The position numbers and the translations under genes are program-made. Shown one piece after another: positions 1-7,824 of a DNA stretch of 64,000 bases. Under the pieces are notes generated by a model. It did not search any database. It was not told the DNA's origin and saw only the letters and a program-made list of their open reading frames with translations. This DNA is from Clostridia bacterium. Its GTDB lineage: Bacteria; Bacillota; Clostridia; Oscillospirales; CAG-272. The stretch is taken from NCBI GenBank assembly GCA_017472255.1, contig JAFUQU010000014.1:1-64000 (forward strand), read 5' to 3'. Every line of letters starts with the position of its first letter. Position 1 is the stretch's first letter.

Positions 1-108
1 GCGACAGCTTCCGTGGATGCGATAGCTTCCCTGGAAGCGACAGCTTCCGTGGATGCGATAGCTTCCGTGGATGCGACAGCTTCCCTGGAAGCGACAGCTT
101 CCGTGGAT
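1..108 (+). repeat. Six tandem 18-bp coding repeats
   Basis: Six consecutive 18-base units occupy this stretch and continue off the left edge. Each reads GCGA(C/T)AGCTTCC(G/C)TGGA(T/A) and encodes a hexapeptide. Two unit types, ending in GTGGAT or CTGGAA, alternate irregularly, which fits slippage or unequal exchange. The copy number is likely to vary between strains. Confidence 0.9.
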
Positions 109-240
109 GCAGAAGCCGAAGCGCAGTTTCATAAGGAAAACAAGAATAAAGCGGCGGTGATTCTGCTGTCCGGCGTGATCGGCGCGCTGGTTGTGTCCAC
201 GCTGATCTTCCGAGGCGTTGACCGCACCAAATATCTATAA
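1..240 (+). CDS. C-terminal part of a repeat-bearing single-pass membrane protein
   Basis: The reading frame is open from the first base, so the gene begins upstream of the window and only its last 79 codons are seen. The visible part starts with six copies of a six-residue unit of the form A-(T/I)-A-S-(V/L)-(D/E), then a short charged stretch, then a hydrophobic segment of about 20 residues (AAVILLSGVIGALVVSTLIF) and a nine-residue tail. It is therefore probably a membrane protein with a low-complexity soluble domain before its last membrane helix. The stop codon lies directly before the Shine-Dalgarno site of the next gene, which suggests cotranscription. I do not recognise the family. Confidence 0.6.
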   Translation, partial: ATASVDAIASLEATASVDAIASVDATASLEATASVDAEAEAQFHKENKNKAAVILLSGVIGALVVSTLIFRGVDRTKYL

Positions 241-252
241 GGAGACTTTGTC

Positions 253-1524
253 ATGAAAAACTGCTTTACATCGACCGATATCCTTCTGCCCGCGTTTGCG
301 CAGGATGCGGAGAAGATGACAAAATGGGCGTGCATCGCCTGCGACCAGTATACGTCCGAGCCGGACTACTGGCTGGATGTTGAGAAAATCGTGGGCGACG
401 CTCCGTCGGCGCTGAATCTGGTGCTGCCCGAGCTGTATCTGGACGAAGCGGACAGCCGCATCGGTAAAATCAACGCCGCCATGGGCGAATACCTTGACGG
501 CACGCTGGTGACGCACAGGGATGCGATGATCTATCTGGAACGCCGCCTGAAAAGCGGCAAAGTGCGCCGCGGACTGGTGGGCGCTGTTGATCTGGAATGC
601 TACGACTACACAAAGGGCGCGTCCTCGCTCATCCGCGCCACCGAGGGAACGGTGCTGGAGCGCATCCCGCCCCGGGTGAAAATCCGCGAGGGCGCACCTG
701 TTGAGCTGCCTCACATCATGATTCTGATCGACGATCCGGATCGTACCGTCATCGAGCCGCTGATCGATAAGGCGGCAGGCTTCACGGCGGCCTATGACTT
801 CGATTTCATGAAGAACGGCGGTCATGTTGTCGGGCGCTTTGTACCGGCGGACGAGCAGGCTCGGATTTCCGACGCGCTGGATCAGCTTTGCGAGCTGGAC
901 GCCTACAACCGCCGCTACGGGCTGAACGAGACCTCCCCGATGCTCTTTGCCATGGGTGACGGCAATCACTCGCTGGCATCCGCAAAAGCCTTCTGGGAAC
1001 AGGTCAAATCCACTCTGACGCCCGAGGAAGCATCCGTCCATCCGGCAAGATGGGCGCTCTGCGAGATTGTGAACATCCACGACGAGGCGCTGGAGTTTGA
1101 GCCGATCTACCGCGTGGCCTTCGGCGTGGAGCCGGAGAAGCTGGTGAGCGAGCTGCGTGAATATGCCGCGTCGCTGCCCGCAAGCGATGTGGAAGCGCAG
1201 ACCATCGAGCTGGTGATGGGCGATAAGACGGAGACGGTTATTTTCGAAAATCCCACCTCCTTCCTGCCTGTCGGCACGCTTCAGACCTTCCTGGATGCGT
1301 ATATCAAGCGCACACCCGGCGCGAAGATTGACTACATTCACGGCGTCGAATCGACGAAGACGCTGGCGTCCGGCGAAAGCTGCGTGGGCTTCCTTTTCCG
1401 CGGAATGGAGAAGGGAGATCTGTTCAAAACGGTAATCTGTGACGGCGCCCTGCCGAGAAAGACCTTCTCCATGGGTGAAGCCGATGACAAACGCTTCTAT
1501 CTGGAAGCGAGAAAGATCAGGTGA
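253..1524 (+). CDS. DUF1015 family protein
   Basis: The 423-residue product matches the DUF1015 family over its whole length: it opens with the typical segment in which the protein begins near a 'DILLP' motif and continues through WACIACDQYTSEPDYW and a conserved MGDGNHSLASAKAFWE stretch. The biochemical function of the family is not established. In Clostridia it is often found beside serine biosynthesis genes, none of which is visible here. No signal peptide or membrane segment is seen, so it should be cytoplasmic. An AAGGAGA Shine-Dalgarno site overlaps the preceding stop codon, and the next gene starts six bases downstream, so the three genes probably form one transcript. Confidence 0.85.
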   Translation: MKNCFTSTDILLPAFAQDAEKMTKWACIACDQYTSEPDYWLDVEKIVGDAPSALNLVLPELYLDEADSRIGKINAAMGEYLDGTLVTHRDAMIYLERRLKSGKVRRGLVGAVDLECYDYTKGASSLIRATEGTVLERIPPRVKIREGAPVELPHIMILIDDPDRTVIEPLIDKAAGFTAAYDFDFMKNGGHVVGRFVPADEQARISDALDQLCELDAYNRRYGLNETSPMLFAMGDGNHSLASAKAFWEQVKSTLTPEEASVHPARWALCEIVNIHDEALEFEPIYRVAFGVEPEKLVSELREYAASLPASDVEAQTIELVMGDKTETVIFENPTSFLPVGTLQTFLDAYIKRTPGAKIDYIHGVESTKTLASGESCVGFLFRGMEKGDLFKTVICDGALPRKTFSMGEADDKRFYLEARKIR

Positions 1525-1530
1525 ATACAT

Positions 1531-2955
1531 ATGCTGACATCCTTTACTCCCTTCACGTTTGAAACCGCATCCCCCGAATCGGTGGGCATCTCTCCCGAAT
1601 CCATCGCCGCTTTTGAAGAAAGACTGCGTGCGGATAAGCTGGGACATCAGGGCTATATGCTCTACAGAAATGGCAAGCTGGTGGCTCAGTCCATCGCGTC
1701 ACCTTACCGCATGACCGATAAGCGCCATGTTTTCTCGGTAAGCAAGACATGGACAAGCACCGCCATTGGACTGGCGGTGGACGAAGGACTGCTTTCCGTG
1801 GAGGACAGCGTGATCTCCTTCTTTCCCGAGCTGCTGCCCGAAGTGATTTCGGACAATCTGGCGGCCATGAAGGTCAGGCATCTGCTTTCCATGAACACCG
1901 GACATCGGTGCGATACCACCGGTTCCGTAGCGACGAGAGAGCCGGGCTGGGCGAAGCGCTTTCTGGCGCTTCCGGTGGAATGCGCGCCCGGCAGCAAGTT
2001 TGTTTATAATTCCACGGCTACTTATATGCTGTCTGCCATCCTGACGAAGATCACGGGTGTCAGCCTGTTGGATTATATCCGTCCCCGCCTGCTGAATCCG
2101 CTGGGCATCGATGATGTGTATTGGATGGAATCTCCTGACGGCATCAATGTGGGCGGCTGGGGCATTCACGTCTCTCAGGAGGATATGCTCAAGCTGGGCG
2201 TGCTCTACCTGAACCGGGGCGTCTGGAACGGACGGCGCATTTTGTCCGAGGCCTGGATTGATGAGGCCACCGGCGTTCAGTCGGACAACAGCACGGGCGG
2301 AACTATTGACTGGAAGGTGGGCTACGGCTATCAGATCTGGCGCTGCCAGCACAACTGTTTCCGCGCCGACGGTTCCTGCGGACAGTATATTGTGGTATCC
2401 CCCGAGAAAAACAGCGTGGCGGTGATGATCTCCGAGGATAATCGTATGCAGCCCCTGCTGGACGCTTACTGGGACACGATCTATGCTTCCATGAGCGACA
2501 GCCCGCTGCCTCCATCCGCTCCCTGCGATACCCAGGCGCATCCCTTCTGTGAGCTTCCCGAAGGCTCCTGTGAGCTTCCCGCACCCATTGAAGGAAAGCT
2601 GCCGACCAATCCCTTCGGGCTGTCGTCCATCGCGGTACGCCAGGGCGTGAACGGTCTGATTCTGACGCTGCGGGGCGAGAATACGGCGGAGGTAATCTGC
2701 GGCGGCGGACGCTGGGAGTACAACCATGTATCCCACTGCCCGATCACGCCGGGTGGATTTCTTGGACAGCTGTCTATCGGAAAGATGGCTCGCATTGCCG
2801 CGTCCTATGCCTGCGCGGACGGTCATGTGAAGATTGCTTTGCAGTTTGTCTCGCTGCCCCACGGCATGATACTCGATCTTACGCCCGAATCGCTGACGGT
2901 GACGCGAACCATTGATCGCGTATCCGGAAATAAGACGGTGCTGAACTTCGAGTGA
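1531..2955 (+). CDS. Serine hydrolase of the class C beta-lactamase fold
   Basis: This 474-residue protein has the S-x-x-K nucleophile motif (S69-V-S-K72) and a Y-N-S triad (Y159 to S161) that take the place of the SxxK and YxN motifs of class C beta-lactamases, esterases and D-aminopeptidases. The beta-lactamase-like domain spans about residues 10 to 330. A C-terminal part of about 130 residues looks like an all-beta accessory domain. No signal peptide is visible, so it is probably a cytoplasmic esterase or peptidase and not a resistance enzyme. The substrate cannot be told from sequence. It lies six bases after the DUF1015 gene and uses AGGTGA as a ribosome binding site. Confidence 0.8.
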   Translation: MLTSFTPFTFETASPESVGISPESIAAFEERLRADKLGHQGYMLYRNGKLVAQSIASPYRMTDKRHVFSVSKTWTSTAIGLAVDEGLLSVEDSVISFFPELLPEVISDNLAAMKVRHLLSMNTGHRCDTTGSVATREPGWAKRFLALPVECAPGSKFVYNSTATYMLSAILTKITGVSLLDYIRPRLLNPLGIDDVYWMESPDGINVGGWGIHVSQEDMLKLGVLYLNRGVWNGRRILSEAWIDEATGVQSDNSTGGTIDWKVGYGYQIWRCQHNCFRADGSCGQYIVVSPEKNSVAVMISEDNRMQPLLDAYWDTIYASMSDSPLPPSAPCDTQAHPFCELPEGSCELPAPIEGKLPTNPFGLSSIAVRQGVNGLILTLRGENTAEVICGGGRWEYNHVSHCPITPGGFLGQLSIGKMARIAASYACADGHVKIALQFVSLPHGMILDLTPESLTVTRTIDRVSGNKTVLNFE

Positions 2956-3057
2956 TTCGACCTTATCCACAAAAATACCGCAAATAATTGTGCAATGTGA
3001 ATAAATTTCTGCTCACGAGTTAATAATAAAAGTGGACGGAAAATTTTCGCAAATCTC

Positions 3058-3086
3058 TTGACAAATTGCTGCCGATGCGGTATCAT
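3058..3086 (+). promoter_or_regulatory. Sigma-A promoter of the HPr-like gene
   Basis: TTGACA at 3058-3063 and TATCAT at 3081-3086 are separated by 17 bases, 35 bases before the start codon. The same -10 hexamer is used by the S-layer gene promoter. Confidence 0.75.
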
Positions 3087-3121
3087 ATTATCAGAACAAC
3101 AAAAAGGAGTGTATCAAAACT

Positions 3122-3349
3122 ATGAAAACTTTAGATATCAAGCTGTCCTCCATCGAGGATGTCCGCAACTTCGTCAACATCGTCTCCAAGTATGATATGG
3201 AGATCGACCTTTCTTCGGGCCGCTACATCGTGGACGCAAAGTCGATCATGGGTATTTTCTCCCTCGATCTTCTGAAGCCCATCAAACTCACCGCCCACAA
3301 TGACAACACCGACGAGCTCTTCGCCGAAATCAAGCCCTACATCATCTGA
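3122..3349 (+). CDS. HPr-family phosphocarrier-like protein lacking the active-site histidine
   Basis: The 75-residue product has the size of HPr, and its middle part (VDAKSIMGIFSLDL) matches the HPr motif around regulatory Ser46. The N-terminal GLHARPA motif that carries the phosphorylated His15 is absent: the equivalent stretch reads SSIEDVRNFV. It therefore cannot act as a PTS phosphocarrier in the usual way. By comparison with Crh and other His-less HPr paralogues, a regulatory role through the conserved serine is possible, but that is inference. It is a single-gene unit with its own promoter and terminator and an AAGGAG ribosome binding site. Confidence 0.8.
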   Translation: MKTLDIKLSSIEDVRNFVNIVSKYDMEIDLSSGRYIVDAKSIMGIFSLDLLKPIKLTAHNDNTDELFAEIKPYII

Positions 3350-3366
3350 ATTAACACAAAAACACG

Positions 3367-3395
3367 GGAACGGAGAATTTTCTCCGTTCCTTTTT
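3367..3395 (+). terminator. Intrinsic terminator after the HPr-like gene
   Basis: A perfect 10-bp stem (GGAACGGAGA with TCTCCGTTCC) around an ATTT loop is followed by five T residues. Confidence 0.9.
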
Positions 3396-3423
3396 CATAT
3401 GATTGTCCCGAGGTGATAATGAT

Positions 3424-4563
3424 ATGAAATTTCCGCATTTCAAACAAATTTCCTCTGCCCTTATCTGCGCGTCCATGCTTGCCGTCCCCATCGCCGCCGA
3501 TGATTACGACGCCCGCTCAGTCATCCTTATGGAGGCGTCCACCGGCATGGTGCTTTATGAGCAGAACGCGGACGAGCAGCTTCCGCCCGCTTCGGTGACA
3601 AAGATCATGACCCTCCTGCTGGTCATGGAAGCCGTGGACGACGGACGTCTGTCCTGGGATGAACCGGTGCAGACCTCCGAGTATGCCGCGTCCATGGGCG
3701 GTTCGCAGGTTTATCTTGAACCGGGCGAGGAAATGCCCGTGTCCGAGATGGTCAAGTGTGTTACCGTCGCCAGCGCCAACGACGCGGCGGTTGCGCTAGC
3801 CGAGAAGGTGGCGGGCAGCGAGGAAGCCTTTGTGCGCATGATGAACGAGAAAGCCGCCGAGCTGGGCATGACAAACACCGTCTTTAAAAATACCAACGGC
3901 CTTGACGATGATGTGGAGGGTCACGTCACCACCGCACGCGATATCGCGATTATGTCCCGCGAGCTGATCACAAAGCATCCGAAAATCCTCGAATTTTCCT
4001 CCATCTGGATGGATACCATCCGCGACGGCGCGTTCGGGCTGACCAACACCAACCGCCTCATCCGATTCTACCGCGGCGCGAACGGGCTTAAAACCGGCTC
4101 CACCGCCAAGGCGAAATTCTGCATCAGCGCCACCGCCCAACGGGATGGGATGCAGCTTATCGCCGTCGTGATGGCCGCCGAAACCCGCGACATCCGCAAC
4201 GCCACCGCCCAGAAGCTGCTTGACTACGGCTTCGCCAGCTACGAAATCGCCCCCCTCGACGCCGGGGAACTGCCGGAGCTGCGCGTTCTCGGAGGCGTGG
4301 CGGACGGCGTGACGCTTGCCGCCGAGCCGTCCACCGCCGTGGTGAAGAAAGGGCAGGGGGCGAAGATTGAGCGCGTAATCACGCTTCCGGAAAATATTTC
4401 TGCCCCGGTTGCGAAGGGCGACGAGGTGGGAAAGGCAGAGTTTCTGCTTGACGGCGAAGTGATCGCGACGCTTCCCATCACGGCGGCGGGAAGCGTGGAA
4501 AAAGTCAGCTACGGCGGGCTTTTAGCGCGTTTTCTGCGGCGTATGCTGCTGGTAGAGATGTAA
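3424..4563 (+). CDS. Serine-type D-Ala-D-Ala carboxypeptidase (DacF/PBP5 type)
   Basis: It trims the terminal D-alanine from peptidoglycan pentapeptides outside the cell. All three penicillin-binding motifs are present: S57-V-T-K60, S117-A-N119 and K223-T-G225. A signal peptide of about 25 residues precedes the catalytic domain, a PBP5-type C-terminal beta domain follows, and the last 20 residues form an amphipathic basic stretch typical of the membrane anchor of this family. The ATG at 3424 is chosen because AGGTG sits eight bases upstream; the frame is open to a TTG at 3403. At 379 residues it has the usual length. Confidence 0.93.
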   Translation: MKFPHFKQISSALICASMLAVPIAADDYDARSVILMEASTGMVLYEQNADEQLPPASVTKIMTLLLVMEAVDDGRLSWDEPVQTSEYAASMGGSQVYLEPGEEMPVSEMVKCVTVASANDAAVALAEKVAGSEEAFVRMMNEKAAELGMTNTVFKNTNGLDDDVEGHVTTARDIAIMSRELITKHPKILEFSSIWMDTIRDGAFGLTNTNRLIRFYRGANGLKTGSTAKAKFCISATAQRDGMQLIAVVMAAETRDIRNATAQKLLDYGFASYEIAPLDAGELPELRVLGGVADGVTLAAEPSTAVVKKGQGAKIERVITLPENISAPVAKGDEVGKAEFLLDGEVIATLPITAAGSVEKVSYGGLLARFLRRMLLVEM

Positions 4564-4613
4564 TATTAAATAGGGCTTAAAATTACAAATACCTAACAAA
4601 CAAAGAAAACCCC

Positions 4614-4642
4614 TTGCAAAAAAAATGGACTTGTAGTATCAT
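4614..4642 (+). promoter_or_regulatory. Sigma-A promoter of the S-layer gene
   Basis: TTGCAA at 4614-4619 and TATCAT at 4637-4642 are 17 bases apart. Transcription would start near 4650, giving a leader of about 135 bases before the start codon. Confidence 0.7.
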
Positions 4643-4649
4643 ATGTACA

Positions 4650-4784
4650 GGGAAAATCTTCACCGACAGTAAATCGCCGCACGAGCGGGAAAGACATTCA
4701 CGTGAGACCGGATGTTTCACCGCGAGGAAGCATTTGCACGGCGGATTCGACCGACAAAAAATTTAATTAAGGAGAAACACACAA
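4650..4784 (+). promoter_or_regulatory. Structured 5' leader of the S-layer mRNA
   Basis: The leader contains a long-range complementarity (AATCGCCG at 4672-4679 with CGGCGGATT at 4739-4747) that would close a multibranch fold, and an inner CCGC/GCGG hairpin at 4677-4688 that competes with its 5' arm. It ends in AAGGAG (4768-4773) before the ATG. I do not recognise a known riboswitch class. A role in mRNA stability is plausible for so abundant a protein. Confidence 0.4.
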
Positions 4785-7709
4785 ATGAGAAATCTGAAAA
4801 AGTTTCTTGCATTAGTGCTCGCTACCCTGATGGTAGTCAGCGCTGCTGCTACGGTTTCTGCATTCGACGATGTTGCTGAGGACAATCAGTACGCTGAAGC
4901 AATCAACGACCTCGTTGTTAAGGGAATCGTAAAGGGTGTTGATGAAAACAACTTCGCACCCAACGAAGGCGTTACCCGTCTTCAGATGGCTATTCTGATC
5001 GCTCGTGCACTCAGCGGCGAAGTTGAGTCCGATGAGCTCTGGCAGAATGGTATCGCAATCTTCCCGGATGTCACCTCTTATGCAGGCGCCATCGAGTACG
5101 CTAACACCAACGGCATCATCAACGGTTACGAAGATGGTACCTTCAAGCCCGGCAACGGTGTTACCTACATCGAAGCTCTGACCATGGCTATCCGCGCTCT
5201 GGGCGTTGATACCACTGGTCTGGCTTGGTGGCAGGGTTACTACACCACCGCTAAGAACCTCGGTCTCACTGAAAATGTTGCAGTTTATGACGCTAACAAG
5301 GCTCTGACTCGTGCAGAGGTTGCTCAGGTCATCTACAACATGATCTATGTTGAACCCGCTAACGGCGGCGAGTCCATCGCAGCTAAGAACTTCGCAGTTG
5401 CTACCGCTGCTAACACCACCACCTTCATCGTAACTGCTACTGAAAAGCAGGCTTACGCTGCTACCGCTAAGGTTGCTGAGGCTGGTTATGTTGGTCTGCA
5501 GGAGCTTGTAAACGGTGTTCCCGCTGGTTCTATCGTTTACCTGCCTGTTGCAGTTCTGGGCATCGAGAACGCTGACGAGTACTTCGGCTACGCTTTCGAT
5601 TTCATCAACTACAATGCTAAGACTGGCGCATTCGACAAGATCATCCCTGGCGAAGAGCCTGTAGTTGTTTACAACAAAGACCTCGCTTCCAAGAGCGACA
5701 CCAAGTTCACCTTCGAGGGTGTTACTTACTATCCTTCTGAATCCATCACCGGCGCTGCTCTGAAGAACGAAATCGTTATCTTCAACGGCGGCATGAGCGC
5801 AAGCGCATCCAAGATGCTGCTCACCAACAAGGACGGCGACATCGTAAATCAGACTGGTGAAGTTATTGCTACCTTCGCTTACGAGACCTCCAATGGCAAC
5901 AAGTACTATGTTGACAAGAAGCAGGACGTTGAAGGCGGCAGCGCAGTTGTTATGTCTGAGGCTACTGCTCTCGCTAAGTACGGCGTTGCAATCGACGACA
6001 GCTCCTACACTGACTACGACACTGCAACCGGTAAGGATCTGAAGACCGGTAACTATCAGATCACCCTGTTTGACGATGACCGCGACGGCAAGTACGAGCG
6101 AGCTATCGTTACCGATGTTTATCTCGCAGTTTACAACAATCCTGACAGCGGCAAGCAGACCACCCAGGGTCCTTGGATGACTGGCAACGATGATGACAGA
6201 AAGAATGTAACTTATACTGCTACTCTGACCAAGGGTACTGTCTTCACCTACACCTACAACAAGCAGACCAAGGTTGTTGACGTCCTCGATGTTGTAACTC
6301 CTTCTTATGGTACTCTGACCAGAATCGACACCACTCTGAACAACGGCGACAACAAGAACACCATTAAGCTGACCATTGATGGTACTGTTTACACTCTGGC
6401 TAACACTGCTCATGAAACTGCTGGTAACCTCGGTGCTAAGCTGTATGCTTCTCAGGATCCCGGTAGCTTCGCTAAGATTGCTAGCGATGCAAAGCTTTGC
6501 TACATCTACGATGCAGTCAACGCAAATATCAACAAGGTTTCTGTTGGTAGCCCCATCAGATACTATGCAATGAACGGTTATATCCTCTACGCTGAGTCCT
6601 ACAGCATCGAAGAGTCCTTCGATCGTGTAGTTCTCGACGAGATCGTTTCCTATGACTCCTCTGCTATCTACGCTAATATGTACATCAACGGCGTTCTGAC
6701 CGAAGATGTTGCAATCTCCAAGATTGATGACAACACCATTGCAAGCCTGAACATCTTCAAGCTGTCCGCTCTGCTGAGCAACGCTGAGCTGCTGGCTAAG
6801 GGTAATGTCTTCAGAGCTGTTAAGCTGACTGATGGTTCTTATCAGCTGAGCGAGGCTCTCGACGCTTCCAACGTTTCCGCATTCAAGCTCACCGACAACG
6901 GCGATCCTTACAAGGGTAAGGTTGTATTCGATGACGGTATCGCTGATGGTTACGAGAATGCTGCTTTCATCAACAGAGGCAACAAGATCCGCACCAACAA
7001 CAACACCATCTTCTACTTCCTGAAGAAGTCCGGCAACAATGTTACCGCTATCTCCACCTACATCGGTGCTCCTGACAACTCCTCCATCGACTTCACTGTT
7101 GGTACCGTTGAGCTGTACGCTGATAAGATCGGTTACGGCGATGGTTCCTACAACGGCGTTTCTTCCTTCGTTCTCGTTTACTACACCGACGCTTCTGCAA
7201 TCAAGGGCTTCGGCGTGGCTAACGTTGAGTACTCCACTGTATACGTTGTAAATAATGGCGCTAAGGTTGTTGCTTACAACAAGGCTTCCGCTGCAGACCT
7301 CGGTCTGACCGGCAGCGCTTACACTGGCAAGTACTTCTACGCATATAGCGTTTCTGGTCTGGCCATCGACATGGCTACCGGCGCTTCCATCAGCACCATC
7401 TACTCTGAGGATATTCTGACTCCTGGTCAGGCTTACAAGCTGTCCTCTGATAACGTAGTTATCGGTACTGCTACTCTGAAGTCTGCTGAGCTGAGCAAGG
7501 CTGACTTTGTTCAGGATCGTTACTACTCCATCACCGGTATCGCTGACGGTACTGGCAAGGACGTTAAGATCACTACCGTTAAGCTCACCAAGGCTGGTAA
7601 GATCGACGTTAAGACCGATAAGATCGGCGACGTTCTGGGCGCTGATAAGGTCACCGTTTACTACATCGACAACTTCGAGGATGGTTCCTTCGTTGGTGTT
7701 GCTGGCTAA
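4785..7709 (+). CDS. S-layer homology (SLH) domain surface protein
   Basis: The 974-residue protein starts with a signal peptide cleaved near A26, followed by three SLH repeats at about residues 27-80, 92-140 and 146-195. These bind pyruvylated secondary cell-wall polymer and anchor the protein to the peptidoglycan. The remaining 770 residues are a threonine-, tyrosine- and aspartate-rich beta region with no enzyme motif that I can identify. Codon use differs sharply from the neighbours (GCT, GTT, ACC and CTG strongly preferred), which indicates very high expression, as does the strong promoter, the AAGGAG site and the single-gene transcript. It is the best candidate for the main S-layer or most abundant surface protein. 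Confidence 0.88.
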   Translation: MRNLKKFLALVLATLMVVSAAATVSAFDDVAEDNQYAEAINDLVVKGIVKGVDENNFAPNEGVTRLQMAILIARALSGEVESDELWQNGIAIFPDVTSYAGAIEYANTNGIINGYEDGTFKPGNGVTYIEALTMAIRALGVDTTGLAWWQGYYTTAKNLGLTENVAVYDANKALTRAEVAQVIYNMIYVEPANGGESIAAKNFAVATAANTTTFIVTATEKQAYAATAKVAEAGYVGLQELVNGVPAGSIVYLPVAVLGIENADEYFGYAFDFINYNAKTGAFDKIIPGEEPVVVYNKDLASKSDTKFTFEGVTYYPSESITGAALKNEIVIFNGGMSASASKMLLTNKDGDIVNQTGEVIATFAYETSNGNKYYVDKKQDVEGGSAVVMSEATALAKYGVAIDDSSYTDYDTATGKDLKTGNYQITLFDDDRDGKYERAIVTDVYLAVYNNPDSGKQTTQGPWMTGNDDDRKNVTYTATLTKGTVFTYTYNKQTKVVDVLDVVTPSYGTLTRIDTTLNNGDNKNTIKLTIDGTVYTLANTAHETAGNLGAKLYASQDPGSFAKIASDAKLCYIYDAVNANINKVSVGSPIRYYAMNGYILYAESYSIEESFDRVVLDEIVSYDSSAIYANMYINGVLTEDVAISKIDDNTIASLNIFKLSALLSNAELLAKGNVFRAVKLTDGSYQLSEALDASNVSAFKLTDNGDPYKGKVVFDDGIADGYENAAFINRGNKIRTNNNTIFYFLKKSGNNVTAISTYIGAPDNSSIDFTVGTVELYADKIGYGDGSYNGVSSFVLVYYTDASAIKGFGVANVEYSTVYVVNNGAKVVAYNKASAADLGLTGSAYTGKYFYAYSVSGLAIDMATGASISTIYSEDILTPGQAYKLSSDNVVIGTATLKSAELSKADFVQDRYYSITGIADGTGKDVKITTVKLTKAGKIDVKTDKIGDVLGADKVTVYYIDNFEDGSFVGVAG

Positions 7710-7752
7710 TTGAATAAGCTGCCAAAAGCACTTAGTCATTAAGTAAACACTT

Positions 7753-7783
7753 CCCCGCTCCCGCAAGGGAGCGGGGATTCTTT
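7753..7783 (+). terminator. Intrinsic terminator of the S-layer gene
   Basis: A perfect 10-bp GC-rich stem (CCCCGCTCCC with GGGAGCGGGG) with a GCAA tetraloop is followed by ATTCTTT. Confidence 0.9.
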
Positions 7784-7787
7784 ATGC

Positions 7788-7818
7788 GCAAAAATCGCCC
7801 CCGGCTCAGCCGGGGGCG
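7788..7818 (-). terminator. Intrinsic terminator of the beta-galactosidase gene
   Basis: An 11-bp stem (CGCCCCCGGCT with AGCCGGGGGCG) at 7796-7818 is followed on the minus strand by ATTTTTGCG, six bases after the beta-galactosidase stop codon. Confidence 0.85.
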
Positions 7819-7824
7819 TGTTCG

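Noticed and set aside
235-1647. A 470-codon minus-strand frame opposite the DUF1015 gene.
   Set aside because: Rich in R, H and Q without domains, as expected for the antisense of a GC-rich gene.
4812-7766. A 984-codon open frame on the minus strand, opposite the SLH protein gene.
   Set aside because: It is a by-product of the strong codon bias of the SLH gene, which avoids codons that read as stops in the opposite frame. It has no ribosome binding site or recognisable domain.
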